Shown: piece by piece, positions 8,431 through 17,515 of the stretch
How positions within the stretch are numbered: the stretch's first letter is position 1
How the letters are laid out: every line of letters starts with the position of its first letter
Source of the DNA: an uncultured Amylibacter sp.
GTDB lineage: Bacteria; Pseudomonadota; Alphaproteobacteria; Rhodobacterales; Rhodobacteraceae
Assembly (NCBI GenBank): GCA_959347345.1
Contig: OY365738.1
Coordinates: forward strand, 1,574,501 to 1,638,500
DNA: 64,000 bases
Direction: 5' to 3'
Notes under the pieces: model-generated
What the model was told of the DNA's origin: nothing
Database searches by the model: none
Seen by the model: the letters and a program-made list of their open reading frames with translations, nothing else
Made by a program: the position numbers and the translations under genes

Positions 8431-9543
8431 CTAGGGGTTGATAACGATATTACCGCTATGTTGCTTGGCAATAAACGCCTTTTGCGCGGTGTGTAAATCA
8501 GCCAAGGGATAGGTCGCGGCCAGCATTGGTTTTATCGCCCCCGCCTCAATATACCCAACAACATCGGTGAAAATATGCGGGGGAATAACGGTAGAGCCAT
8601 AAAGGGTTAAATCATTCAAATAAAGCGTGCGCAAATCCAAATCGACAATCGGCCCGGCTATCGCGCCAGAGGTGACATAACGCCCGCCCCGCTCAAGAAT
8701 TTCTATCAGCGGAGCAAAGGCAGAACCGCCGACAATATCGGCAATCACATCAACACGGGCGTTGCCTGTTTTTGCGGTTAATTCGGCGGGCAAATCACTT
8801 GGCGAACGCGATAGCAAAACATCGGGGTTTAACGCGGCAAGTCCTGCGTGTTTTATCGGTGCTGCCAGCGCGATAACAAACGCCCCACGCCGTTTAGCCA
8901 ATTGTATCAGAGCAGAGCCAACCCCGCCAGAGGCTCCGGTGATTAACACGCGGTCGCCTTCGCTGACATTGGCGCGGGTAAGCATACCCTCTGCCGTGGT
9001 GGTGGAACAGGAAAAGGTAGCAAGCTCGCTGTCGCTGAGCGGGCTGTTAATCGGTGCGACATTGCGTGCGTCTATGGTGGTATATTGGGCAAACCCGCCG
9101 TCTTTTTCTGAACCGAAATAGCGTGCCGACTCGCGGTTCATCGGGTCGTTCCAATCGCGTAGCCAGTTATCGGTCATAACCCGTTTTCCCATCAGGGTTT
9201 TTGGCGCATCCGCGCCCAGCCCCACGACTATCCCGACAACATCCGCACCTTGGATACGGGGGAATTCTATCCCCGAACCGCCCCAAGTCGGGTCGTTCTG
9301 ATTAACCGAGTCATAGGCATCGCCCGTGGTCGCCTCGGTGACGTTTTTGGAATACCAGCCAGAGCGGGTGTTAATATCGGTATTGTTCATGCCACAGGCG
9401 GTTACACGGATGAGGACTTCATGCGGTGCGGGCTTTGGCACAGGCCAATCGGTATGATAGCGCAACGCGTCCAGCCCGCCGTGGTGATGCAAAACAAAGG
9501 CGTTCATTGTTTTAGGGATTTTTTGAGGATTTTCTTGAGTCAT
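8431..9543 (-). CDS. MDR-family alcohol dehydrogenase/quinone oxidoreductase
   Basis: Medium-chain dehydrogenase/reductase of 370 residues. The N-terminal GroES-like domain contains VLIRVTACGMNNTD; the NAD(P)-binding Rossmann motif is ITGASGGVGSALIQLAKRRG near residue 200. Cys and His ligands of the catalytic zinc site are not all obvious, so a zinc-independent quinone-oxidoreductase type is possible. It lies between the epimerase-like and flavoprotein genes on the same strand and is likely co-transcribed with the former. The substrate is unknown; it may act on a product of the betaine pathway. Confidence 0.82.
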   Translation of the reverse strand: MTQENPQKIPKTMNAFVLHHHGGLDALRYHTDWPVPKPAPHEVLIRVTACGMNNTDINTRSGWYSKNVTEATTGDAYDSVNQNDPTWGGSGIEFPRIQGADVVGIVVGLGADAPKTLMGKRVMTDNWLRDWNDPMNRESARYFGSEKDGGFAQYTTIDARNVAPINSPLSDSELATFSCSTTTAEGMLTRANVSEGDRVLITGASGGVGSALIQLAKRRGAFVIALAAPIKHAGLAALNPDVLLSRSPSDLPAELTAKTGNARVDVIADIVGGSAFAPLIEILERGGRYVTSGAIAGPIVDLDLRTLYLNDLTLYGSTVIPPHIFTDVVGYIEAGAIKPMLAATYPLADLHTAQKAFIAKQHSGNIVINP

Positions 9544-9605
9544 AGTTTTAGGTGTTTCTTTCGGTATAGGGTTTATGAGATGTTAGGGATTAAGTGTGAG
9601 TTGTC

Positions 9606-9626
9606 AATCATTAATCATTAATCGTT
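9606..9626. repeat. Heptamer array at the flavoprotein stop codon
   Basis: Three 7-bp units (AATCATT, AATCATT, AATCGTT). On the minus strand they encode the last residues and the stop of the 812-residue flavoprotein (N-D-TAA). This belongs to the window-wide family of stop-associated heptamers. Confidence 0.75.
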
Positions 9627-12056
9627 ATTGAGCACAACCGCGCCTCGCAAGTCGCCCGCTATCATAACTTCCAGCTTCTGCCCAACGCTCGCCGCCATCG
9701 GTTTGATATAGGCGAAGGCCAATAACGATTTCACCGTCGGGCTATAAACCACCGAAGATAGACTGCCGACCGTCTCACCCGCGCACAAAACAGGCTCGCC
9801 GCCAACACCATCATAGATCCCATCCGCCTCTATCCTTAAATAGGCACAGATCCACGGCAGACTGGACGCGGAAGCACTTTTAAGCGTGGCATCACGCCCC
9901 AAAAAATCCCCCTTATCCAGTTTGACAAACCGCATCACACCTGCCTCTGGCAAAGTCACCTCATTATTCAGCTCCCCCGCGCCAGGATAGCCCTTTTCCA
10001 TCCGCATAACATTCATCGCGAAAGAGCCGTAATCAACCATATCATAAGCCGCACCCGCCTGTGATAACGCCTGATAAACCGCCAAGGCCGCGGCGTTCGG
10101 CATATGAAGCTCCCACCCCAGCTCGCCCGCGTAGGATATTCGCAAAGCCCAAACCGAATGACCGGCAACATCTATTTCCTGTGAGCTGAGCCATGGAAAC
10201 GCGGTATCGCCCAAATCCGCGGGGCTACATTGCGATAAAATATCGCGGGCTTTCGGACCATTCAAGGCAAGAGCGGTAAGCGAATCGGATAGGTTTTCAA
10301 TTTTAACCTTATCCGTCTGTTTAAGATTTTCCGCCAAATGATCCAGCAACCTCTGTTCAAAAAACGCCGCACACACCAGATAAAACCGATTATCCGCCTT
10401 TTTCAAAACCGTTGTTTCCAGCTCTATCCGTCCGCGCCGATTCAAAAGATGGGTCAAACACAACCCACCAATTTTGCTCGGCAAACGATTGGCAACCAGT
10501 CCATCCAGAAACGCGGTTGCACCTGTGCCACTGATTTCCACCTTGGTAAAAGCAGTGATATCCATCAGTCCGGCACGGTTGCGCACGGCAAAGACCTCGG
10601 CATTAACCACCTCTTGCACTTTGCTGCGTTTGAACGAATAAATATCCTGTGCACGCATCCCATCAGTGGCAAACCAACGCGGGCGTTCATGACCATAAAC
10701 CTCTTCAAACACCGCACCCTTATCACGCAAAACCGCGTAGAGGGGTGAGGGTTTAATCGGTCGCCCCGCCAGCCGATTGAAATGAGGAAAAGGAATTTCA
10801 TGACGCAAACAATAATCCTCTTTCGCCTTTATCACCTGCCAAGTTTTATCGGCATAGCCGCCAAAACGGCGCGGGTCATACTCCCGCATGGATATATCGG
10901 CACTGCCCAATAACATCCACCGAGCCAGCTCCCGCGTTAGGGCAGGGCCCCAACCAATACCAATCTGCGTGCCACAACAACACCAATAATTGGGCAAAGC
11001 GGGCGCGGGCCCCACCAAAGGATTGCCATCGGGGGGATGGGAAATCGCGCCATGAACTTCGCGTTTAATCCCCAAATCCGCCAATATCGGCATACGTTCC
11101 AAGGCGTTTTCTAACCACGGCATAATACGGTCATAATCGGGGGCAAACAATTCATTTTCAGCCTCCCAAGGGCAATGATCCAGCCAAACCGCGTTTGGAT
11201 TTTGCTTTTCATAAATACCAATCAGGGCGGATTTCTGCTCCATCCTAATATACCCCGATACCAGCTTATCATCACGCACCACGGGTAATTCATGGGTGAG
11301 GGTTTGAAACTCTGGCACCGTATCGGTTACCAAATAATGATGCGTCATGGAGGTCATAGGCAACTGCAACCCCGACCATTCGCCGATTTGGCGGGCGTAA
11401 GTGCCACCCGCATTCACCACATGCTCGCAGGTAATCGCACCTTTTTCCGATTCAACCAGCCAATCATCGCCCACCCGTGTTATATTCGTCGCGCGGGTTT
11501 GGCGAAATATCCGCACGCCGAGATTCCGCGCCCCCGTGGCAAAGGCGGCGGTAAGGTTGGACGGATCAACATGCCCGTCATTCGGGGTATAAAGTGCGCC
11601 CAAGACTCCATCCAGATTGTAATAGGGATGAAGGCTGGCAATTTTCTCTTTATCAATCAAATCAATCTCAAACCCCAAACCACGCCCCACGGATAAAGTA
11701 TGACGTAGCCAATCCATTTCATCCTCGCAATACGCCAGTCGCAAAGAACCACAGCCGTGCCAACTGACATCCTGTCCCGTTTCCGCCTTTAACGCGCCCG
11801 AATACAGCCCGATATTGTAATCGACCATCTTACCCAAACCATAGCTGGAAGTGGATTGGGTGATTTGCCCAGCCGCGTGCCAAGTGGAACCACTGGTCAG
11901 CTCGCCCTTTTCCAGTAGGACAACATCACTGCAGCCCAAATGCGCCAGATGATAGGCCAAGGCACAGCCCATAATGCCACCGCCAATAATCACCACCCGT
12001 GCTTGGCTAGGGAAGTTTTTTGTGCTGGGGTTTTTTGGGGGGATTTCTTTTGTCAT
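9618..12056 (-). CDS. Dimethylglycine/sarcosine dehydrogenase-like flavoprotein with GcvT tail
   Basis: A two-part enzyme of 812 residues. The N-terminal DAO-type FAD domain begins VVIIGGGIMG (21-30) and carries SGSTWHAAG, whose His60 is the residue that holds FAD covalently in dimethylglycine and sarcosine dehydrogenases. The second half is an aminomethyltransferase (GcvT-like) folate-binding domain, which in the family passes the methyl carbon to tetrahydrofolate. Predicted role: N-demethylation of a tertiary amine such as N-methylproline or dimethylglycine, with electrons going to ETF. Divergent from the Rieske gene, with 95 bases between them. Confidence 0.88.
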   Translation of the reverse strand: MTKEIPPKNPSTKNFPSQARVVIIGGGIMGCALAYHLAHLGCSDVVLLEKGELTSGSTWHAAGQITQSTSSYGLGKMVDYNIGLYSGALKAETGQDVSWHGCGSLRLAYCEDEMDWLRHTLSVGRGLGFEIDLIDKEKIASLHPYYNLDGVLGALYTPNDGHVDPSNLTAAFATGARNLGVRIFRQTRATNITRVGDDWLVESEKGAITCEHVVNAGGTYARQIGEWSGLQLPMTSMTHHYLVTDTVPEFQTLTHELPVVRDDKLVSGYIRMEQKSALIGIYEKQNPNAVWLDHCPWEAENELFAPDYDRIMPWLENALERMPILADLGIKREVHGAISHPPDGNPLVGPAPALPNYWCCCGTQIGIGWGPALTRELARWMLLGSADISMREYDPRRFGGYADKTWQVIKAKEDYCLRHEIPFPHFNRLAGRPIKPSPLYAVLRDKGAVFEEVYGHERPRWFATDGMRAQDIYSFKRSKVQEVVNAEVFAVRNRAGLMDITAFTKVEISGTGATAFLDGLVANRLPSKIGGLCLTHLLNRRGRIELETTVLKKADNRFYLVCAAFFEQRLLDHLAENLKQTDKVKIENLSDSLTALALNGPKARDILSQCSPADLGDTAFPWLSSQEIDVAGHSVWALRISYAGELGWELHMPNAAALAVYQALSQAGAAYDMVDYGSFAMNVMRMEKGYPGAGELNNEVTLPEAGVMRFVKLDKGDFLGRDATLKSASASSLPWICAYLRIEADGIYDGVGGEPVLCAGETVGSLSSVVYSPTVKSLLAFAYIKPMAASVGQKLEVMIAGDLRGAVVLNND

Positions 12057-12091
12057 GGTCTCTCCGTTAAAAGAAAAAAATCGCTTTACAA

Positions 12092-12114
12092 GGTATCAAT
12101 AGCTTGGTATCAAG
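12092..12114. promoter_or_regulatory. Candidate operator in the divergent betaine-cluster promoter region
   Basis: The gap between the flavoprotein and Rieske genes holds a direct repeat GGTATCAA at 12092-12099 and 12106-12113 (14-base period). The second copy lies in a small dyad CTTG-GTAT-CAAG (12103-12114). Position and symmetry suggest a regulator site; no regulator gene is adjacent. Confidence 0.35.
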
Positions 12115-12151
12115 TTTTAGGCAATATGGAAATAAAAGGATTAGGGATAAA

Positions 12152-13249
12152 ATGGCAAAAGAGCAACCCACAAAATCACAACCCGTAAAATCATTAGACG
12201 GGCGGTATTACACCGACCCCGATATTTTCACGCAAGAGCAACAAAACCTCTTTGCCCGCACGTGGCAGTTTGCCTGTCATAGCAGTGCCGTGCAAAATAT
12301 CGGCGATTATGTCAGCTTCACTATTGGCACGGAGGATATGTTTTGCATCCGTGATAAGGACGATGTTTTGCGGGTGTTTTACAATGTCTGCCAGCATCGC
12401 GCCCATCAATTGGTACAAGGCGCGGGCAATACCCGTGCACTGGTTTGCCCCTATCATGCTTGGACGTATGAATTGAGCGGGCAGTTACGTTCTGGCCCCA
12501 ATGTGCAGAAAGTCGCGGGGTTTGTGCGCGGCGATATTTGTTTAATGTCGGCACAGGTGGAGGAATTTTTGGGCTTTATTTTCGTTAATTTGGATGAAAA
12601 TGCCAAGCCGATGGAAGACTGGTATCCAAACACACGGGCGGAATTGCAGGAATTCGTGCCGAATTATCGCGATTTATCGCCCTTAGTACGGGTGGAAATA
12701 CCGGAAAAATGTAATTGGAAGGTCAGTGTGGAAAACTATTCGGAATGTTATCATTGCGCGTTGAACCACCCTACTTTTTCCACGGGGGTTGTGAAGCCAG
12801 AGACCTATAATATCATGCCCCAGGGCTATTGTTTGCGCCACACGACCGAGTGTCAAAATCTGGATAATATGACCTATGATATTAACAGTGGTTTTGCCCA
12901 TGCGCGGGAGTATTCAAGCTGGTATCTCTGGCCGAATTTCAGCTTTCAAGTCTATCCGGGCAATGTTTTAAACACCTACCATTGGCACGCGGTGGCGGTG
13001 GATAAGGTGGTGATTTGGCGCGGATGGTATCGGTTTGACGGGTGCGATGAACAGATGATTCACGATTTGGCGGTTCAAGATCGTGCCACCACCGTGGCCG
13101 AAGATATTGGCTTGGTCGAATCGGTTCAACGCGGGTTAGGCTCACGCGGGTATCGCCCAGGTCCGTTGGTTGTTGATCCAGACTGTGGCGTGAATTCAGA
13201 GCATTCTGTCAAAGCCTTGCACGAATGGATGCGGGCAGTTAGTGATTAG
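12152..13249 (+). CDS. Rieske non-heme iron oxygenase (betaine demethylase type)
   Basis: A 365-residue oxygenase alpha subunit. The Rieske [2Fe-2S] ligands are C80, H82, C99 and H102 (CQHRAH...CPYH). The mononuclear iron site is in ENYSECYHCALNH (H201, H206), with D318 as third ligand. Sequence character fits the stachydrine/glycine-betaine demethylase group, which removes a methyl group as formaldehyde using a separate reductase. ATG 12152 is chosen over 12104 because of AGGGA upstream and the family start. No reductase gene is next to it. Its last residues (S-D-stop) are encoded by a heptamer array. Confidence 0.88.
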   Translation: MAKEQPTKSQPVKSLDGRYYTDPDIFTQEQQNLFARTWQFACHSSAVQNIGDYVSFTIGTEDMFCIRDKDDVLRVFYNVCQHRAHQLVQGAGNTRALVCPYHAWTYELSGQLRSGPNVQKVAGFVRGDICLMSAQVEEFLGFIFVNLDENAKPMEDWYPNTRAELQEFVPNYRDLSPLVRVEIPEKCNWKVSVENYSECYHCALNHPTFSTGVVKPETYNIMPQGYCLRHTTECQNLDNMTYDINSGFAHAREYSSWYLWPNFSFQVYPGNVLNTYHWHAVAVDKVVIWRGWYRFDGCDEQMIHDLAVQDRATTVAEDIGLVESVQRGLGSRGYRPGPLVVDPDCGVNSEHSVKALHEWMRAVSD

Positions 13250-13273
13250 TGATGAATGATTAGTGATGAATGG
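13239..13273. repeat. Heptamer array overlapping the Rieske gene stop
   Basis: Five 7-bp units: TTAGTGA, TTAGTGA, TGAATGA, TTAGTGA, TGAATGG. The TAG stop (13247-13249) lies inside the second unit. It pairs in inverted orientation with the nine-unit array at 13344-13406. Confidence 0.85.
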
Positions 13274-13343
13274 GGCTTGTGGCGAATTTCTTTCCTAAAA
13301 ATAACGAACACCAGTTATTTTAGATAATAGATAATTAAAATAA

Positions 13344-13406
13344 CCACTAATCACTAATCACTAACCACTAACCACTAACCACTAATCACTAATCACTAAT
13401 CACTAA
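13344..13406. repeat. Nine-unit heptamer array (TCACTAA/CCACTAA)
   Basis: Nine perfect-length units, mixing CCACTAA and TCACTAA, in the Rieske-ALDH gap. TCACTAA is the reverse complement of the TTAGTGA units 70 bases upstream, so the two arrays could form a long stem in RNA or cruciform in DNA. Confidence 0.9.
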
Positions 13407-13469
13407 AACCATTGACCTTTGGCAAAAATCCTTTACACAAAACAAATACACAAACCGAAAGCCGACAAA

Positions 13470-14924
13470 ATGAGTGCACCAGACCGCAAAAAATGGCAAA
13501 ACTACATAAACGGGGTGTTCTGCGATGGTACAGAGCCGCCTATTATCGTGGATAATCCAGCAACGGGGCAACCGCTCGCCGAACAAGCTTGCGGTAATGC
13601 CGATGATATAGATCGCGCCGTTGCCGCCGCCAAATCCTGCCATACCCGCCGTGCATTATCGGCCCTGCGCCCCGTGGAACGTTCGCGCAAAGTCCAACAA
13701 ATGGGGCGGTATTTGGCAGAAAATGTCAAAGAAATCGCCCCGCTTTTAACCTTAGAATCAGGCAAACCCTTATGGGAGGCCGAGATGGAAGTCCTTGGTG
13801 CGGCGCGATATTTTGAATACTACGGCAATCAGGGCGAAACGGTGGAGGGTCGGTCAATCCCCCTCGGCGATGGCTATTATGATTTCACGGTTTATGAACC
13901 TTACGGAGTTTCGGGGCAGATTATCCCGTGGAATTATCCCTTGGAAATGACGGCACGGTCGTTATCGGCGGCATTGGTAACAGGCAACGCCTGTGTCATT
14001 AAATCACCCGAATTGGATCCGCTGACTCACTTTTATATTGCCAAAGCTGCCGAATCCGCCGATATGCCCGCAGGTGCGGTGAATATCGTCTGCGGGCATG
14101 GCAAAATCGCGGGTGCGGCCTTGGCGGCTCATCCCGATGTGCGCCAGATTGTTTTCACAGGCTCGGTTGAAACGGGGATAGCCGTTGGCACCGCCGCCGC
14201 CCAAAATATCGTACCCTGTGTGTTAGAGCTGGGTGGCAAGTCCGCCGCGATTCTATGCCAAGACGCGGATATTGATGGTTTTATTAACGATGTCCGCTGG
14301 GGGATTTATTTTAACGCGGGGCAGGTGTGCTCGGCACTATCGCGGGTGATTGTTCATAGCAGTCTGCACGATAAACTGGTCGCAGCAGTCGCCGATATGG
14401 CGCGGGGATTATCCGTTGGCGCGGGGATAGATCGTACGGATTTCGGCGCGAACATGGGTGCGATGATCTCCCTACCCCAGTTGGAACGGGCAGTGGCAAT
14501 GTGTGAGCAGGCGCAGGCGGAGGGTGCAACCTTGGTTTGCGGTGGCCATCGCATGAATAAGGACGGGTTTTTTATGGAGCCGACAGTGTTTTCAAACGTA
14601 ACCCCTGATATGACGATTGCAAGGGAAGAGGTGTTTGCCCCGGTATTATCGGTGATGTCGTATCAAACCGACGACCAAGCGATTGCCATGATTAACGCCA
14701 CCGATTACGGGCTGGTTGGCGGGGTTTTCACCCGTGATTTAGACCGAGCAATGCGGATGGCTGGGCAGATTCGTGCGGGGCAGGTGTTTATTAACGAATG
14801 GTATGCAGGCGGGGTGGAAACCCCGTTTGGTGGCTATGGCAAATCGGGCTATGGTCGTGAAAAAGGACGCGAGGCGTTGTGGAACTATGTTCAAACGAAG
14901 AATATTGCGATTAAACGGGGGTAA
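13470..14924 (+). CDS. NAD(P)-dependent aldehyde dehydrogenase (betaine-aldehyde dehydrogenase-like)
   Basis: Aldehyde dehydrogenase of 484 residues oxidising an aldehyde to the acid. Catalytic C287 lies in FNAGQVCSAL, the general base E253 in LELGGKS, and oxyanion N154 in IIPWNYP; K178 is in the cofactor region. The frame extends upstream to a TTG at 13419, but ATG 13470 fits family starts better; neither has a strong ribosome site. It follows the Rieske gene on the same strand, separated by inverted heptamer arrays. Candidate substrates are betaine aldehyde, a semialdehyde from proline-type breakdown, or formaldehyde-linked aldehydes. Confidence 0.88.
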   Translation: MSAPDRKKWQNYINGVFCDGTEPPIIVDNPATGQPLAEQACGNADDIDRAVAAAKSCHTRRALSALRPVERSRKVQQMGRYLAENVKEIAPLLTLESGKPLWEAEMEVLGAARYFEYYGNQGETVEGRSIPLGDGYYDFTVYEPYGVSGQIIPWNYPLEMTARSLSAALVTGNACVIKSPELDPLTHFYIAKAAESADMPAGAVNIVCGHGKIAGAALAAHPDVRQIVFTGSVETGIAVGTAAAQNIVPCVLELGGKSAAILCQDADIDGFINDVRWGIYFNAGQVCSALSRVIVHSSLHDKLVAAVADMARGLSVGAGIDRTDFGANMGAMISLPQLERAVAMCEQAQAEGATLVCGGHRMNKDGFFMEPTVFSNVTPDMTIAREEVFAPVLSVMSYQTDDQAIAMINATDYGLVGGVFTRDLDRAMRMAGQIRAGQVFINEWYAGGVETPFGGYGKSGYGREKGREALWNYVQTKNIAIKRG

Positions 14925-14955
14925 GGGGCGAATCGGCACCCTATTTGATTCGATA

Positions 14956-15464
<509 letters not shown>

Positions 15465-15501
15465 CGCCAGCCCCAAAACCCCCAAACATAGGATTACACC
15501 A

Positions 15502-16914
15502 ATGACAAACCCAATCAAAGACCTGCTAAAACGTATCAAAGACGAGGATATCCAATACGTGGATGTTCGCTTTACCGACCCGCGCGGCACACTGCAACAC
15601 GTCACCATGATTAATGACGAAGTGGATGAGGACTTTTTTGAAAACGGTCTGATGTTTGACGGCTCTTCCATTGATGGCTGGGCGAGTATTGAAAAATCCG
15701 ATATGAAGCTGCTTTTGGACGCAACCACCGCCTATGTTGACCCGTTTTATGCCGAAAAAACCATGGCGGTGCATTGCCATGTGGTGGAGCCTGATACTGG
15801 GCAAACCTATGAGCGATGCCCCCGCGCCACGGCTATGCGGGCAGAGGCGTATTTGAAAGCATCTGGTATTGGTGATGTCTCCTATTGGGGGCCCGAGGCG
15901 GAATTCTTTTTGTTTGACGATGTGCGATTTTCCAATTCCATTAACAAGGTGTCTTTTGAAGTGGATGCGCATGACGCGTCTTGGAACACGGATACCGAAT
16001 ATGAAATGGGCAATATGGGGCATCGCCCTGGTTTAAAAGGCGGGTATTTTCCAGTCAATCCCGTGGATGCCAGCCATGATTTGCGTTCCGAAATGCTTTC
16101 AACTATGAAATCCATCGGCATGAAGGTGGATAAACACCATCACGAGGTTGCCTCTTGCCAGCACGAATTGGGGTTGGTCTTTAGCAGTTTGGTGGAAATG
16201 GGCGACCATCTGCAAAAATACAAATATATCATTCATAATGTGGCGGCCGCTTATGGCAAGTCGGCAACCTTTATGCCAAAGCCTTTTGTCGGTGATAATG
16301 GCTCTGGTATGCACGTGAATATGTCAATATGGAAGGGTGGTAAGCCGTTGTTTGCAGGTGATAAATATGCCGATTTGTCGCAAGATGCGTTGTATTTTAT
16401 CGGCGGGATTTTAAAGCACACGAAATCGCTGAATGCGATAACGAACCCGTCCACGAACAGCTATAAACGGCTGGTGCCTGGGTTTGAAGCACCGGTTTTG
16501 CGGGCGTATTCCGCCAGCAATCGGTCGGGTTGTGTGCGGATTCCTTGGACAGAATCAGCCAAAGCCAAACGGGTGGAGGCACGGTTTCCAGACCCATCCG
16601 CCAATCCGTACCTGTGCTTTTCGGCGTTATTAATGGCTGGGCTTGATGGGATTCGCAATAAGATTGACCCAGGCGAGCCGTCTGATAAAGACCTGTACGA
16701 TTTGCCACCAGAAGAGCTGAGCGATATTCCAACCGTGTGTGGGTCGTTGCGTGAAGCTCTGGATGCGTTGCGCAGTGATATGGATTATTTGCTGGAAGGC
16801 GGGGTTTTTACTAAGGCGCAGTTAGAGGCCTATATTGATTTGAAAATGAAAGAAGTGATGATCTATGAAACAACCCCCCATCCTGTGGAATATGGGCTGT
16901 ATTATAGTTGCTAG
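15502..16914 (+). CDS. glnA: Glutamine synthetase type I
   Basis: Makes glutamine from glutamate, ammonia and ATP. The 470 residues match GS-I beta. Visible signatures are MFDGSSIDGW near the N-terminus, the ATP-binding KPFVGDNGSGMHVN, and LYDLPPEEL near residue 397, which holds the tyrosine adenylylated by GlnE in GS-I beta enzymes. Start ATG 15502 follows AGGA. It forms an operon with glnB and ends about 35 bases before a stem-loop terminator. The last codons, AGT-TGC-TAG, run into a heptamer array. Confidence 0.97.
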   Translation: MTNPIKDLLKRIKDEDIQYVDVRFTDPRGTLQHVTMINDEVDEDFFENGLMFDGSSIDGWASIEKSDMKLLLDATTAYVDPFYAEKTMAVHCHVVEPDTGQTYERCPRATAMRAEAYLKASGIGDVSYWGPEAEFFLFDDVRFSNSINKVSFEVDAHDASWNTDTEYEMGNMGHRPGLKGGYFPVNPVDASHDLRSEMLSTMKSIGMKVDKHHHEVASCQHELGLVFSSLVEMGDHLQKYKYIIHNVAAAYGKSATFMPKPFVGDNGSGMHVNMSIWKGGKPLFAGDKYADLSQDALYFIGGILKHTKSLNAITNPSTNSYKRLVPGFEAPVLRAYSASNRSGCVRIPWTESAKAKRVEARFPDPSANPYLCFSALLMAGLDGIRNKIDPGEPSDKDLYDLPPEELSDIPTVCGSLREALDALRSDMDYLLEGGVFTKAQLEAYIDLKMKEVMIYETTPHPVEYGLYYSC

Positions 16915-16918
16915 TCTT

Positions 16919-16946
16919 TTAGTGATTAACGATTAACGATGAATGA
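16919..16946. repeat. Heptamer array after glnA
   Basis: Four units, TTAGTGA, TTAACGA, TTAACGA, TGAATGA, begin five bases after the glnA stop. Inverted relative to the TCGTTAA array at 17488-17515, so the two bracket the interspersed repeat copy. Confidence 0.85.
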
Positions 16947-16949
16947 TTA

Positions 16950-16983
16950 AAGCAAGTAGCCGTAAGGGTGCTTGCTTTTTTTA
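16950..16983 (+). terminator. Rho-independent terminator of glnBA
   Basis: AAGCAAG pairs with CTTGCTT around a roughly 14-base loop and is followed by a run of T (about 16976-16982). It sits 36 bases after glnA. Confidence 0.75.
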
Positions 16984-17003
16984 TGGCAAGTTTTTTATGG
17001 TTA

Positions 17004-17464
17004 AGTCTGCCCTTCGGGTCTTCGTCATCGCGACATAGGGCAGTTGAACCTGCCCGCAAATTAAAAAAATGAGTGCCGACCAGCATGGTCTTTTGTGCGT
17101 AGCCCCCGCTTCGCGGGGGCATGCCAAAAGCCCTTTGGTTACAAGATGATAATGATTCTATAAATTTACTATCTGGAATAACAAGACGGTAAATTGGATT
17201 ATTTGTTTAGAATACTTGGGAATGGGTGATAGGTTTTCTATAAATTTATTTAGGCTGTGCCTAGATATAAAGACAAGCTTTAACCACAAAAACCCGTCCG
17301 CCCGCACTCCGCAGGAGGGGTGGGTGGGCGGGAAGCCCGAACAAAGGGGCTTGCCCCGAAGTGAGGGCGCAACAAAAAACCTCCGCTCTTAACCTCTAAT
17401 AACCAATCATTCACAATTATTTAGCCCTTGCGGGTCTTCGTCATTTCTTCGAAATGCCGACCAG
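17004..17464 (+). repeat. Interspersed repeat, copy 1
   Basis: This gene-free stretch shares a long, diverged similarity with the reverse complement of 22896-23272. Shared blocks include CTATCTGGAATAACAAGA, ATTTATTTAGGCTG and GTGAGGGCGCAACAAAAAACCT. No open frame of note is present. Near its left end is a GC-rich 8-bp hairpin (17102-17120). A 44-bp block at 17421-17464 is identical to the reverse complement of 23229-23272; a degenerate version lies at the left end, so this copy carries the block at both ends. Heptamer arrays flank it in inverted orientation. It could be a non-autonomous mobile element or a structured RNA gene. Confidence 0.8.
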
Positions 17465-17487
17465 TCAAGAAGTAGTAAAAAAATCAA

Positions 17488-17515
17488 TCGTTAATCGTTA
17501 ATCGCTAATCGTTAA
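17488..17515. repeat. Heptamer array at the methylase-HNH stop
   Basis: Four units: TCGTTAA, TCGTTAA, TCGCTAA, TCGTTAA. On the minus strand they encode the last residues I-N-D and the TAG stop of the methyltransferase-HNH protein (stop at 17505-17507). Confidence 0.85.

Noticed and set aside
13239..13406. Possible CRISPR array
   Set aside because: Units are only 7 bp with no spacers and no cas genes in the window.
17004..17464. Protein-coding insertion sequence
   Set aside because: No transposase-like frame is present in either repeat copy; only a non-autonomous element or RNA is possible.
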